From Terriglobia bacterium (lineage in GTDB: Bacteria > Acidobacteriota > Terriglobia > Bryobacterales > Bryobacteraceae): 64,000 nt of DNA. The notes under the pieces are model-generated. The model saw nothing but the letters and a program-made list of their open reading frames with translations, was not told where the DNA came from and did no database searches. The DNA lies in NCBI GenBank assembly GCA_020073305.1, contig JAIQFK010000016.1:1-64000 (forward strand). The letters run 5' to 3'. Within the stretch, counting starts at the first letter, position 1, and each line of letters opens with the position of its first letter. Below, piece by piece: positions 44,190 through 52,316 of the stretch. Made by a program: the position numbers and the translations under genes.

Positions 44190-44948
44190 GTGTCCCGCCA
44201 GCGGCTTGGCCAGCACTTCCTCATCCAAGGTTCCGCCCTACATCGGGTGGCGAGCGCGGCGTGTCCCGACCACGAGCCGCTTGTCATCGAGATCGGTCCC
44301 GGCCGGGGCGCGCTGACTGAGAGACTACTCGACCGGGCAGATCGCGTCGTCGCCATTGAGATCGATAGCCAGCTCGTGCAGTTTCTGCGGGAGAAGTTCC
44401 GCGATGAGCCGCGGCTCACGTTGATCCAAGCTGACGCGCTCGAAACCGATCTGGGCCAGTGGGGCGATGCGGCCGTCGCTGGGAACCTGCCGTACTACGC
44501 CGCCACACCCATCATCGAAAAGACGCTGGCATTGGGTGCGCGACTCCGCCGCGCCGTCTTTCTGGTGCAAAAGGAAGTGGCCGCGCGGCTGGCGGCACGG
44601 CCGGGCACGCGCGACTATGGCTATCTCACCGTGAAGACGCAATTCCTGGCCGAAGTCAAAGCGCTTTTCGATGTGCGGCCTTCCGCGTTCCGCCCCCCGC
44701 CTAAGGTGGATTCCACCTTGGTCCGACTCGAGCCGCACGACCGCGCCGCGGAACTTGGCATTGCCGGCCCTGCGCAGTTCCTTGCTTTTACGAGCCTGTG
44801 CTTCCGGCAGAAGCGCAAGACCATTCGGAACAATCTGGCCGCCACTTACGGAAAAGACGCCCTGAGCGGCTTGCCGGAGTCGGGCAAGCGAGCGGAAGAA
44901 TTAACACTGGAACAGTTTGCGGACCTATACCACCGTCTTATATCGTGA
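44190..44948 (+). CDS. rsmA: 16S rRNA (adenine(1518)-N6/adenine(1519)-N6)-dimethyltransferase
   Basis: A 252-residue KsgA/RsmA enzyme, which dimethylates two adjacent adenines in the 3' hairpin of 16S rRNA late in 30S assembly. Motifs are RQRLGQHFLIQGSALHRVA, SAM-binding VIEIGPGRGALTERLLD (about 32-48), and the catalytic AGNLPYYAATPII (about 97-109) with NLPY. FRPPPKVDSTLVRL and RQKRKTIRNNL also match. The start is GTG, 12 bases after the anti-sigma stop, and it is probably co-transcribed with the sigma unit. Confidence 0.95.
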   Translation: MSRQRLGQHFLIQGSALHRVASAACPDHEPLVIEIGPGRGALTERLLDRADRVVAIEIDSQLVQFLREKFRDEPRLTLIQADALETDLGQWGDAAVAGNLPYYAATPIIEKTLALGARLRRAVFLVQKEVAARLAARPGTRDYGYLTVKTQFLAEVKALFDVRPSAFRPPPKVDSTLVRLEPHDRAAELGIAGPAQFLAFTSLCFRQKRKTIRNNLAATYGKDALSGLPESGKRAEELTLEQFADLYHRLIS

Positions 44949-44966
44949 ACCTGGAGGACAAAACAC

Positions 44967-45479
44967 ATGACACCACAGGAAGCCCAGGGGCTCGCCCAAT
45001 ATTTGTTTCAGACCCTGGACACGGAATTTGCCACAACTCGCAAAGTACTGGCGGCGGTACCGGCCAACCAACTGAACTTCAAGCTCGGTGAAAAGGGTCG
45101 CACCGCGGCGGAGCTGATGTGGCACATGGTACAGAGCGACCTCGGGTTCGCCCAGGGTATCGCCAATCTCAATTTCGATACCTTTACAGCCGAAGGCGCG
45201 CCGCCCCAAACTGCGGCTGAAATTCTCGCTGCCTTTGATCGCGACATTCCGCCGGTTTACGAAAAAGTCAAATCCCTCACGCCGGAGCAGCTCGCAACGC
45301 CCGTAAACTTCATGAATTTCATGACCCTGCCGGTGGTGATCTATGTCGGCTGGTGGGCGAACCACATCATTCACCATCGCGGCCAGCTAAGCACGTACCT
45401 GCGGGCTATGAACGCGCATGTGCCGTCGATTTACGGCGGCAGCGCGGATGAGCCGTTCGGAGCAGCAGCTACGGCGTAG
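44967..45479 (+). CDS. DinB-family four-helix protein
   Basis: A 170-residue protein of the DinB/DUF664 superfamily, small metal-binding four-helix bundles. Metal-site histidines are in ELMWHMVQSD (about 49) and ANHIIHHRGQLSTYL (about 132-146). GGAGG lies ten bases before the ATG, which is 18 bases after rsmA. Members act as thiol-dependent hydrolases or transferases or as stress proteins; this one's reaction is unknown. Confidence 0.83.
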   Translation: MTPQEAQGLAQYLFQTLDTEFATTRKVLAAVPANQLNFKLGEKGRTAAELMWHMVQSDLGFAQGIANLNFDTFTAEGAPPQTAAEILAAFDRDIPPVYEKVKSLTPEQLATPVNFMNFMTLPVVIYVGWWANHIIHHRGQLSTYLRAMNAHVPSIYGGSADEPFGAAATA

Positions 45480-45481
45480 AG

Positions 45482-46816
45482 TCATCCCCAGATCGCCTGC
45501 GCGGCCAGCACCAGCGCGATTCCGAGTAGCGAAGTAATCACCTTCATGACGGTCCAGCTCTTGAGCGTCTGCGGGACAGCCATGCCGAAGTATTCGTTCA
45601 CCAGCCAGAAGCCGGCATCGTTCACGTGAGAGAGAATCGTCCCGCCACAGCACACCGCCAGCACGATCATCTCGGGCCGGTATCCGGGGATGTGCTTCAC
45701 CACAGGCGCGACGATTCCCGCCGCCGTGATGATGGCCACTGTGGCTGAGCCTTGCGCCACGCGCATCGACGCCGCAATCAGGTACGCCACCACCAGCGGC
45801 GAGATGCTGGATGCCGCCAGCAACTGGCCGGCGTAGAGGCCCACGCCCGAGTCCACGATCACCTGTTTGAAAGATCCGCCGCCACCCATAATCACCAGCA
45901 GGGTTCCGATAGGCGCGAGCGAATCGACCGCCATGCGTGCAATTTCGTTGCGGTTGATCCCGCGCTGCGCACCCAGCACAATCATGGCGGCGAGCGTCGT
46001 GATCAGCAGCGCCGTGAACGGGTGTCCTAGGAAACTCACCAGCTCTTTCCCGGGCAGGCTGGCGCCGCCGGTTACGGACGCGATGAAGATCAGAATCACG
46101 GGCAACAGCAGAATCAGCGTCACCACGCTCACTCGCGGCGGGGTTTGCGGTTTCTCGGGCTCAGCACTCACAGCCATCGCGGGCATGGGGATGAACATGC
46201 GCTTCGCGATCCATCCGCCGTAAACCACTCCGCCCACCACGGCCATGGGGAGGGAGACGGCAATGCCGTAAAGGATGATCCGGCCCAGGTCCGCGCCAAG
46301 CAGTTGCGCGGCGGCCACGGGCGCGGGGTGCGGCGGCACCAGCGAATGCGTTGCGCTCAACGCCGCGGCCACCGGCATCCCGTAGAACAGCAGCGAGCGT
46401 TTGGATTCGCGCGCCAGGCTCCACACCAGCGGCGCCAGAATGATGAAGCCGACCTCGAAGAAAATCGGCAGACCGACGAGATAGGCGGCGACGAGGAGAG
46501 CCCACACCGCGCGTTCGCGCCCGAACTTGCCGAGCAACCAGTCGGCCAGCGCGCGGCCGCCGCCCGAGTGCTCGATGAAACGCCCGATCATGGCGCCCAG
46601 TCCGACTACCACGGCAATGAATCCCAGCGCTTCACCAAATCCGGATTGAATGGATTTCAAAACGGCGGCCGGCGCCATCCCTGCTGCCAGGCCCAGCGCC
46701 ATACTGGAGATTATCAGCGCCAGAAACGCATGCAGCTTGACCACCAGGATCAGGAAGAGAAGCAGCGCGATCGAACCAACCGTGAGCAGGAGCAGGCCGG
46801 GACCGGCGACGGGCAT
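45482..46816 (-). CDS. GntP-family gluconate/acid-sugar permease
   Basis: A 444-residue membrane protein with 12 or more hydrophobic helices, of the GntP family of proton symporters for gluconate and related acids. Typical stretches are LHAFLALIISSMALGLAAGMAP, GFGEALGFIAVVVGLGAMIGRFIEHSGGG (about 60-90), SATHSLVPPHPAPVAAAQLLGADLG and the late GGTILSHVNDAGFWLVNEYFG (about 385). Uptake of a sugar acid would fit the dehydratase at 14756 and the GMC unit at 4249, though they are far apart. It is convergent with the DinB gene, two bases apart. Confidence 0.92.
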   Translation of the reverse strand: MPVAGPGLLLLTVGSIALLLFLILVVKLHAFLALIISSMALGLAAGMAPAAVLKSIQSGFGEALGFIAVVVGLGAMIGRFIEHSGGGRALADWLLGKFGRERAVWALLVAAYLVGLPIFFEVGFIILAPLVWSLARESKRSLLFYGMPVAAALSATHSLVPPHPAPVAAAQLLGADLGRIILYGIAVSLPMAVVGGVVYGGWIAKRMFIPMPAMAVSAEPEKPQTPPRVSVVTLILLLPVILIFIASVTGGASLPGKELVSFLGHPFTALLITTLAAMIVLGAQRGINRNEIARMAVDSLAPIGTLLVIMGGGGSFKQVIVDSGVGLYAGQLLAASSISPLVVAYLIAASMRVAQGSATVAIITAAGIVAPVVKHIPGYRPEMIVLAVCCGGTILSHVNDAGFWLVNEYFGMAVPQTLKSWTVMKVITSLLGIALVLAAQAIWG

Positions 46817-46897
46817 GAGTCGCCTATTCTACTATCCTGGCCACGAACTTCGGTATCGTTTTTGATCGAACCCTGCACTGGATGCCTTGTTGGGAAC

Positions 46898-47809
46898 ATG
46901 AACAAACGGAGAGCAAATAAACTAAGGGTGATGAGACTGGCGAAGCTGTGCATGATTGTGGCCTGCGTGCCTTTGTGCGGGCAGGTGGTATCGGAAATTC
47001 GGTATAAGCTTTCGGCGGGAGATCTGTTGAGCGCCGAGGCTCTGGCGGACGAATTCTACCGTGCGAACGGTGCGAATCCGCAGTATGCCGCGGCGTTGGG
47101 ATGGCTGGCGCGGGGTGCGCTGACGTTGCATCAGCCTGACTTTGCGGGGCGCTACTTGGCCGAGACCAAGACTCTCACCACTGAGTTGCTGAAAACCAAG
47201 AGCGTAGATGAGGACGACTACCTCGCCGGCGCAGTCGGGACACAGATCGAGGTGGAGGCGAAGCTGCTGGACGGGCGCGGACAACGGGAAAAGGCCTTTA
47301 CGCTGCTCGAAAGCGAATTGCCGCACTGGAAGAGATATTCGCTGCGGGCGCGCATTCAAAAGAACATCAACCTATTGACGCTGGTTGGGAAGCCCGCGCC
47401 GGAGCTGGATGCGCACTATCGCGAGAAACCGGTGCTGTTGTTTCTGTGGGCGCACTGGTGCAGCGACTGCAAGGCGCAAGCTCCGGCGATTACGCGCATC
47501 CGGCAAAAATACGAAGCGCGGGATTTGTTGGTGGTAGCTCCAACCAGGCGGTACGGGGACGTTCCCAAGATCGAGCATCCAACGGAGGAGCAGGAGACCG
47601 AACACATCGAAGCGGTGTGGAAGGAGTCGTATTCCGGATTGAACGGTCTGGCGCATCCGATTAGCGATGCCATGATGCTGGCGTATGGTGTCAGCTCGAC
47701 TCCGACGCTCGTGCTGATCGACGCGAAGGGTATCGTTCGGATGTACGAGCCGTTCCGTATGAGCGATCAGGCTTTGTCAGAGCGCATTGAGGCGATGTTG
47801 AGAAAGTAG
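46898..47809 (+). CDS. Secreted thioredoxin-like (TlpA-type) protein
   Basis: Up to 303 residues. A basic N-terminus and hydrophobic segment (RLAKLCMIVACVPLCG) form the signal. A helical, TPR-like part (about 45-155) follows, then a thioredoxin-fold domain: VGKPAPELDAHYREKPVLLFLWAHWCSDCKAQAPAI with the redox motif CSDC (about 187-190), and later GVSSTPTLVLIDAKG with the cis-proline. It would act in periplasmic disulfide reduction. The start could equally be the ATG at 46931; neither has a good ribosome-binding site, and the very long upstream frame is a shadow of the GntP gene. Confidence 0.8.
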   Translation: MNKRRANKLRVMRLAKLCMIVACVPLCGQVVSEIRYKLSAGDLLSAEALADEFYRANGANPQYAAALGWLARGALTLHQPDFAGRYLAETKTLTTELLKTKSVDEDDYLAGAVGTQIEVEAKLLDGRGQREKAFTLLESELPHWKRYSLRARIQKNINLLTLVGKPAPELDAHYREKPVLLFLWAHWCSDCKAQAPAITRIRQKYEARDLLVVAPTRRYGDVPKIEHPTEEQETEHIEAVWKESYSGLNGLAHPISDAMMLAYGVSSTPTLVLIDAKGIVRMYEPFRMSDQALSERIEAMLRK

Positions 47810-47865
47810 TCTACCAGTCAGTCAAGCACTCATTATGCGCGCGCGGCTCAGAGTGCGCCTAAGCT

Positions 47866-47890
47866 GAGCCGCGACCATAAAGGAGCGGTC
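47866..47890. repeat. REP-like intergenic element, copy 2
   Basis: Matches the reverse complement of 13288-13312 at 23 of 25 positions. It lies in the 148 bases between the TlpA-like gene and the serine hydrolase gene, both of which end there. Confidence 0.6.
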
Positions 47891-47957
47891 CGCGGTTTCG
47901 AAGGAGTTCCGCTCCGAATGCGCGGATCGCAGGCAGTGCCGGATTGCAGAATTGGCT

Positions 47958-49199
47958 TCAGTCCACCAGGGCTTCGTAAGCTATCCTCTTGAACTGGCCG
48001 GCGGCCACGGTGTCGTTGCTGGGTAGCACGTTGATCAAGAACACGCCGATCATGTGTTCCTTGGGATCAATCCAGAAACTGGTTCCCGCTGCGCCTCCCC
48101 AAAAGTACTCACCCTCGGAGCCGACGTTCGGCGTCTTGCCGGGCCCCGGATTCACGGCAAACGTCAAACCGAAACCGTACCCTTCCGCCAGCCCAGCGGC
48201 GCGAGGAAGAGTGCCGAGATGATCGCTTCTCATCAGTTCGACCGACTTGCGTCCGAGAATGCGCACGCCGTCAAGCTCGCCGTCGTTCAGCAACATGGTG
48301 ACGAACCGGGCATAGTCGTCGAGGGTGGACACCGAACCCGCTCCGCCCAATAACAGCGTCGGCTTCTTCTTGTAGTTCTCCTGCGCCGGGGCTGTCGAGC
48401 GTTCGATGCCGCCCCCCTTCTTGGGAGTGTACAGCACCGCCAGGCGGCTCCATTTTTCTTCGGGCACGAAGAACGCCGTATCGTTCATACCGAGCGGACG
48501 GAAAATCCGTTCTTCGAAAAACTGGTCGAGCGGCTTGCCGGAGAGGACTTCCACCAGACGTCCCAGCACGTCGATCGAGAAGCCGTAGTGAAACGTCGTG
48601 CCAGGCTGGTGGTTTAGTGGGACGGTGGCCAGGCGCCTCACCGCTTCCGCCAGATCGAAGGACACCCACCCGTTGCCGCCCTCGATACCCAGCTTCTTGT
48701 AGGCCGGCTCGCCGTTTTCATCTTTTGGTCCCGCGTAGTCGAGGCCGCTGGTGTGCCGGAAGAGGTCGCGGACGGTGATGGGATGGTCCGCGGGAACGGT
48801 GTAGTATGTCCGCTTGCCGGCGGCGTCAAAAGATTCCTGAGCCACACTCATCTTCGTGAACTCCGGAAGGTACTTCGATACTGGATCAGTGAGCGAAAAC
48901 TTGCCCTCTTCATAGAGAATCATGGCGGCGACGCCTGTGATGGCCTTCGTCATTGAGTACATACGCACGATCGTGTCGGGCTTATACTCGCCCCAAGTCT
49001 CCCGGAAGATGACCTTGCCGTTACGCGCGATGAGGCCGGACGCGCCGTTCAGGCGGCCTGCGGCAATATGCTCCCGCATAACGGTGTTGATCCGGTTCAG
49101 GCGGTCGCGGGAGAAACCCGCCTGCTCCGGAGCGGCGGTCGGCAAACTCGCGCCGGACACCAGCGATGCCACCAAACAGAAGACGAGTAGAATCCGCAT
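47958..49199 (-). CDS. Serine hydrolase of the class C beta-lactamase fold
   Basis: A 413-residue secreted protein with a signal peptide (RILLVFCLVASLVSGA). The catalytic serine and lysine are in YSMTKAITG (about 80-88, the SxxK motif). The YxN-position tyrosine is in FHYGFSIDVLGRLVE (about 190), and the third motif region is FWGGAAGTSFWIDP. It is related to EstB-type esterases, D-aminopeptidases and penicillin-binding-like enzymes, and the physiological substrate cannot be told. I start at 49199 because the signal peptide begins there; a longer frame upstream overlaps the antitoxin gene region. Confidence 0.88.
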   Translation of the reverse strand: MRILLVFCLVASLVSGASLPTAAPEQAGFSRDRLNRINTVMREHIAAGRLNGASGLIARNGKVIFRETWGEYKPDTIVRMYSMTKAITGVAAMILYEEGKFSLTDPVSKYLPEFTKMSVAQESFDAAGKRTYYTVPADHPITVRDLFRHTSGLDYAGPKDENGEPAYKKLGIEGGNGWVSFDLAEAVRRLATVPLNHQPGTTFHYGFSIDVLGRLVEVLSGKPLDQFFEERIFRPLGMNDTAFFVPEEKWSRLAVLYTPKKGGGIERSTAPAQENYKKKPTLLLGGAGSVSTLDDYARFVTMLLNDGELDGVRILGRKSVELMRSDHLGTLPRAAGLAEGYGFGLTFAVNPGPGKTPNVGSEGEYFWGGAAGTSFWIDPKEHMIGVFLINVLPSNDTVAAGQFKRIAYEALVD

Positions 49200-49296
49200 G
49201 AGCGCGAATCTATCACAAACGCAGGCAACCCGCGTGAATGTTACAAAACAGAGGACGCGCTTGACACGCGATTTCCTGATCCCTACTCTTAAGGGC

Positions 49297-49578
49297 ATGG
49301 AAGTGCGATTGACACCGGACCAGGAAGCGTTCATCCGCGAGGCGATCGACGCAGGGCGATTTCAACGTGCCGAGGACGCAGTCAAAGAAGCGCTTTCGCT
49401 ATGGGAAGAGCGCGAGCGCAAGCGGATAGAGTTTCTGGCAACTCTGGATGACACCAGGGCATCCCTGGGTCGCGGCGAAGGGCGTGTGATCACCCCTGAG
49501 TCCATGCGCGCTCTGGCCGAGGAAGTGAACCAGCGGGGACGCTCACGCTCGGCGGCAGAGGGACAAGCGCCCCGCTAA
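49297..49578 (+). CDS. ParD-type antitoxin
   Basis: A 93-residue protein of the ParD/CopG-like antitoxin group: MEVRLTPDQEAFIREAIDAG is a ribbon-helix-helix N-terminus, and EDAVKEALSLWEERERKRIEFLATLD the following helix. The C-terminal tail is charged and unstructured, as expected for a toxin-binding segment. The TAA overlaps the ATG of the toxin gene (TAATG). I chose the ATG at 49297 because the longer frame upstream overlaps the divergent hydrolase gene. Confidence 0.85.
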   Translation: MEVRLTPDQEAFIREAIDAGRFQRAEDAVKEALSLWEERERKRIEFLATLDDTRASLGRGEGRVITPESMRALAEEVNQRGRSRSAAEGQAPR

Positions 49579-49877
49579 TGGCGCATCGTGTTGCGCCTCA
49601 GGCCGAACTGGACTTGGATGACATCTGGATTCACGTCGCCAAGGAGAGTGGCTCTCTGGAGTTTGCGGACGGCCTGATTGATGCCACGACGGATCGATTC
49701 TTTCTGCTTGCCGGCCACCCGTACATTGGGCGAGTTTGCCATGAAGACCTCGGTACAGGCTCACGCAGCTTTCCCGTCGGCGAGTACGTCATCGTATACC
49801 GCGTCGAGGACGGAGATGTGCTGATTCTTCGAGTGGTGCATGGCACCCGCGACATGGAAGCCCTGTTCGGCCTTTAA
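49578..49877 (+). CDS. ParE-type toxin (RelE/ParE superfamily)
   Basis: A 99-residue RelE/ParE-superfamily protein: HRVAPQAELDLDDIWIHVAKESG at the start, the central RFFLLAGHPYIGRVCHEDLG and the final VGEYVIVYRVEDGDVLILRVVHGTRDMEALF. These match the ParE consensus, in which the toxin inhibits gyrase; RelE-type ribonuclease residues are absent. With the upstream antitoxin it forms a complete, translationally coupled type II toxin-antitoxin module. Confidence 0.88.
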   Translation: MAHRVAPQAELDLDDIWIHVAKESGSLEFADGLIDATTDRFFLLAGHPYIGRVCHEDLGTGSRSFPVGEYVIVYRVEDGDVLILRVVHGTRDMEALFGL

Positions 49878-49886
49878 CGTGACGGC

Positions 49887-51068
49887 CTATCCCAGCCTGA
49901 TCTTGGCTTCCAGCCAGACCAGCAGCACCAGCACTAATACCATGCACGTCCCGGCGAGCGGCAGCGCCATGACCACGCCAACGCCCCACACATCGGCGGC
50001 GTGGCCCAGCGTCCATGGCGCCAGCATGCCACCCACCAGCGCGATGGAGAAAATGCCGTTAAAAAAGCCGGGCTGGAAGTAAGGAAACTCGCGGCCGATG
50101 CGCTCGGCGATCAGCGGGTAGATGGTTGCGAATCCGCAGCCTACCATCAGCGTGCCGATGAACGCGCCGAATTCGTTATTGGTTGCCAGTAGAATCAGGC
50201 AACCGAACACGGCTGCCCCCGCGCTCGCCAGCAAAAACTTACCGTGCTTAATTCGGGCGAGCAGGGCTACCGCGGCCAGCCTCCCCACCAGCAAGGCCGC
50301 CCAGTAGACCGCCAGCATGAGAAGGGAGGTACTCGGGCTGATCCCCAACCGCCGGATGAGAAAGATGGGGAGCCAGCCGGCGATTGACCATTCGTTGCCG
50401 AACTGGAAAAACAGCAGGAGCGCGAATAGGATCGCACCCGGTGTGCGCAGGTCCCGAAACAGTTGGGCCAGGCTCGGCTGCTTGACCACCAGGGGCGCCG
50501 CGAAAGAACTGCGCGCATACCAGATGGAAAAAAAACCGGGAATCACAGCGATGAATACCAGGATGCTCGTGACCGTGTAGGCATAGAACGTCCCGGCCAC
50601 CAGCAGGGTCACCACCAGGCAACCCATGCCGAAGGAGATGCCGCCCAGGTTCGCGGTAGCGGCGGGATCGCGATCGTAGGAAGGGGAGATGGCGTGGAAC
50701 ACTCCGGTATTCAGCAGCCCGCTGGCGAATCCGATCGCGAGCACGCCGGCCATGCGCCACCAGGCCGGCGCGGTGGCCGGCAATAACGCCAGCGAGAGCA
50801 GTGCCGCACAGGCGAGCGAACAGGCGGTCACCAGCAAAAAGCCCACTCCGCGTTTCAGCAGCAGCCTCCCCGCTACTTCGGTCGAGAGGATCACTCCGAC
50901 ACTCATGCTGAGGAAATAGTTGCCGACCGTTGAGAACTCGGAACTGAGATGATAGCCCCACGCCGGTAGGATCGCGCCCAGAAATCCGAACAGCAGGCCG
51001 GAGATGAGAAGACCGCTCAGCGCCCTGGCTGCAGACGGAATGTTCAGGACGTCACCACGATCTGACAT
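49887..51068 (-). CDS. MFS transporter
   Basis: A 393-residue protein with 12 predicted membrane helices in two six-helix halves. The first helix is LSGLLISGLLFGFLGAILPAWGYHL. A conserved loop between helices 2 and 3 is weak, and helix 7 (TPGAILFALLLFFQFGNEWSIAGWLPIFL) resembles FucP/sugar-type MFS carriers. The direction of transport and substrate are unknown. I start at the ATG at 51068, since the longer frame to 51200 has an unusual arginine-rich leader. It is convergent with the toxin gene, ten bases apart. Confidence 0.85.
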   Translation of the reverse strand: MSDRGDVLNIPSAARALSGLLISGLLFGFLGAILPAWGYHLSSEFSTVGNYFLSMSVGVILSTEVAGRLLLKRGVGFLLVTACSLACAALLSLALLPATAPAWWRMAGVLAIGFASGLLNTGVFHAISPSYDRDPAATANLGGISFGMGCLVVTLLVAGTFYAYTVTSILVFIAVIPGFFSIWYARSSFAAPLVVKQPSLAQLFRDLRTPGAILFALLLFFQFGNEWSIAGWLPIFLIRRLGISPSTSLLMLAVYWAALLVGRLAAVALLARIKHGKFLLASAGAAVFGCLILLATNNEFGAFIGTLMVGCGFATIYPLIAERIGREFPYFQPGFFNGIFSIALVGGMLAPWTLGHAADVWGVGVVMALPLAGTCMVLVLVLLVWLEAKIRLG

Positions 51069-51378
51069 CGTGAGACTCACCAGTCGATTGTAGCCCAGCG
51101 GGTCGGTTCCCAAATTCCGTAACTGCGCAACGCACGCCGATACGCCAATCGGAATTCGCGGATCGATCCGTAAACGAATGATGAGAGTTAGCGCTGGCAT
51201 TGCAGTTGCAAGAAGGATAGTAGGGTCTTGAAGAGGTTAGTCGCAGCTTCGGTGCGTTGCCTCCCGGACCACTTCCAGGCGGGTTCCGCAGCTAGGGGAC
51301 CCGCTCCTCCACACACACCCCAACTGAATGGAGCTCGATTAATGACAGCACCGGATGTTGGGGTGCGTCAGGAAATTG
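51069..51378. other. Intergenic region upstream of the MFS gene
   Basis: About 310 bases without a supportable gene. Near the right end CACCCCAAC (51316-51324) and GTTGGGGTG (51357-51365) form a perfect nine-base inverted repeat with a 32-base loop, just before the promoter at 51379. It could be an operator or a weak terminator. Nothing else stands out. Confidence 0.5.
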
Positions 51379-51407
51379 TTGACACACCCTAAAGTTGGGA
51401 ATACTAT
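51379..51407 (+). promoter_or_regulatory. Strong sigma70 promoter of the rpmE leader transcript
   Basis: TTGACA (51379-51384), a 17-base spacer and TACTAT (51402-51407): near-consensus boxes at ideal spacing. Transcription would start near 51413-51415. Confidence 0.75.
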
Positions 51408-51413
51408 CGGAAT

Positions 51414-51664
51414 ATCACTGAGGAAGGAGGTGGTCCAGGAAAATGATAGATAGTAGACCGCGCGAGGTGGCCGACTGCTGAGTCGACCGTTCTAACGTAG
51501 TCGGTTCCGTTTCAGTGGCGGGGCCAAGTTCATGAGGACCGGCCACTTCGACGCGACAATCAACTGCCTCGGGTTTTCATCCAAAAGGCTACCAACCCCC
51601 GTGGTTCTCACGGAGCAGCAGTTATCTGACTGCTACCCGGAGGCCACGGGGGTTTGCATTTTGC
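51414..51664 (+). ncRNA. Structured leader or small RNA upstream of rpmE
   Basis: From the predicted start to the terminator-like hairpin there are about 250 bases rich in paired elements. GACCG (51485) pairs with CGGTT (51502). AGTGGC (51514-51519) pairs with GCCACT (51542-51547), with further inner pairs. An 11-bp outer stem AACCCCCGTGG (51594-51604) / CCACGGGGGTT (51644-51654) encloses a 6-bp stem AGCAGT/ACTGCT (51617-51634). The outer stem is followed by TTTGCATTTT. It may be an attenuated ribosomal-protein leader or an independent RNA; no known family was recognised. Confidence 0.5.
51443..51481 (+). CDS. Putative 12-codon leader peptide
   Basis: ATG to TGA encoding MIDSRPREVADC. Upstream, AAGGAGGTGGTCC (51424-51436) is complementary to the 16S 3' end at all but one of 13 positions, far beyond an ordinary ribosome-binding site. 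The distance to the ATG is rather long. The site lies about ten bases after the predicted transcription start. Translation could control folding of the downstream leader. The site is clear; whether the peptide is made is not known. Confidence 0.45.
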   Translation: MIDSRPREVADC

Positions 51665-51670
51665 TATACT
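51662..51670 (+). promoter_or_regulatory. Possible extended -10 promoter of rpmE
   Basis: TGCTATACT has the TGn extension and a TATACT box, with no good -35. It would start a transcript about 26 bases before the rpmE ATG and so bypass the leader hairpin. Confidence 0.4.
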
Positions 51671-51702
51671 CAGACTTCACCCGAAAGGAATTTCCCCGCA
51701 AC

Positions 51703-51936
51703 ATGAAAGCAGGAATTCACCCCGCTTACGAGGAAGTCAGCGTCATCTGCGCCTGCGGTCACGTGTTCAAGACGCGATCGACTCACAAAGGCGATATCCG
51801 CGTGGAAATCTGCTCCAACTGCCACCCGTTCTTCACGGGACGCCAGAAGCTGATCGACACGGCGGGACGCGTCGAGAAGTTTGAGAAGAAATACGTGAAG
51901 TCAAGGGCGGCCAAGAAGAAGCTGCCCGTGGCTTAG
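51703..51936 (+). CDS. rpmE: 50S ribosomal protein L31 (zinc-containing form)
   Basis: A 77-residue ribosomal protein L31: [27 protein letters not shown], then [27 protein letters not shown], with a lysine-rich tail. The four cysteines (about 16, 18, 37, 40) mark the C+ zinc-binding type, which is usually replaced by a C- paralog under zinc starvation. I start at the ATG at 51703, matching the family; the open frame extends 57 codons upstream through the leader hairpin without family support. The stop overlaps the convergent gene by a few bases. Confidence 0.95.
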   Translation: MKAGIHPAYEEVSVICACGHVFKTRSTHKGDIRVEICSNCHPFFTGRQKLIDTAGRVEKFEKKYVKSRAAKKKLPVA

Positions 51937-52316
51937 TGGTGCTGGCGCTGTTTCTCGCGCTCTGCGAGCAGCGTGGTGTATTCAGCCTGCTGTGAGTCCG
52001 TCAGGATGGCCCGGATCTTCTGCACCTGATCGTCCTGGATCGCCTTCATTTCGGGCCGGTGTTTGTCCATTAACTCGTGGTGACGCCGCCGCGTTTCGTC
52101 GAGAATTGGCCCTAACTGCCTCACCTGATCGTCCGTCAGTTTCAGCCGTGTTTGCAGTTCGGCGATGTAGCGCCGCCGGAATTCTTCAGGATTTCTTGGG
52201 TTGACGCTGGCACTCACCTTCAGCGTGTAGAGATGCAGGCCAAATCCGCCGACGGCTACGCCGCTTAAAAACAAAAGCAGAAGATAGAGCCCGGTTGTGA
52301 GACCGCCGCGCCGCAT
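51933..52316 (-). CDS. Membrane-anchored LTXXQ/heavy-metal-sensor-like protein
   Basis: A 127-residue protein with an N-terminal membrane anchor (about 7-29, [22 protein letters not shown]) and a helical periplasmic part. The [26 protein letters not shown] segment (about 60-85) and [23 protein letters not shown] match the CpxP/Spy/CnrX-type LTxxQ family. The ATG at 52316 overlaps the stop of the anti-sigma-like gene (TGATG). In CnrYXH-type systems such a sensor works with an anti-sigma factor and an ECF sigma factor, the same order as here. The histidine-rich tail could bind metal. Confidence 0.75.
   Translation of the reverse strand: MRRGGLTTGLYLLLLFLSGVAVGGFGLHLYTLKVSASVNPRNPEEFRRRYIAELQTRLKLTDDQVRQLGPILDETRRRHHELMDKHRPEMKAIQDDQVQKIRAILTDSQQAEYTTLLAEREKQRQHH

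Noticed and set aside
46145-46897. Upstream extension of the TlpA-like gene
   Set aside because: This part is antisense to the GntP permease and has shadow composition; the signal peptide begins near 46898/46931.
48922-49296. Upstream extension of the ParD-type antitoxin
   Set aside because: Antisense to the serine hydrolase signal region; family homology starts at the ATG at 49297.
51532-51702. N-terminal extension of L31
   Set aside because: L31 proteins start at [10 protein letters not shown]-type sequence; the extension lies within the structured leader.
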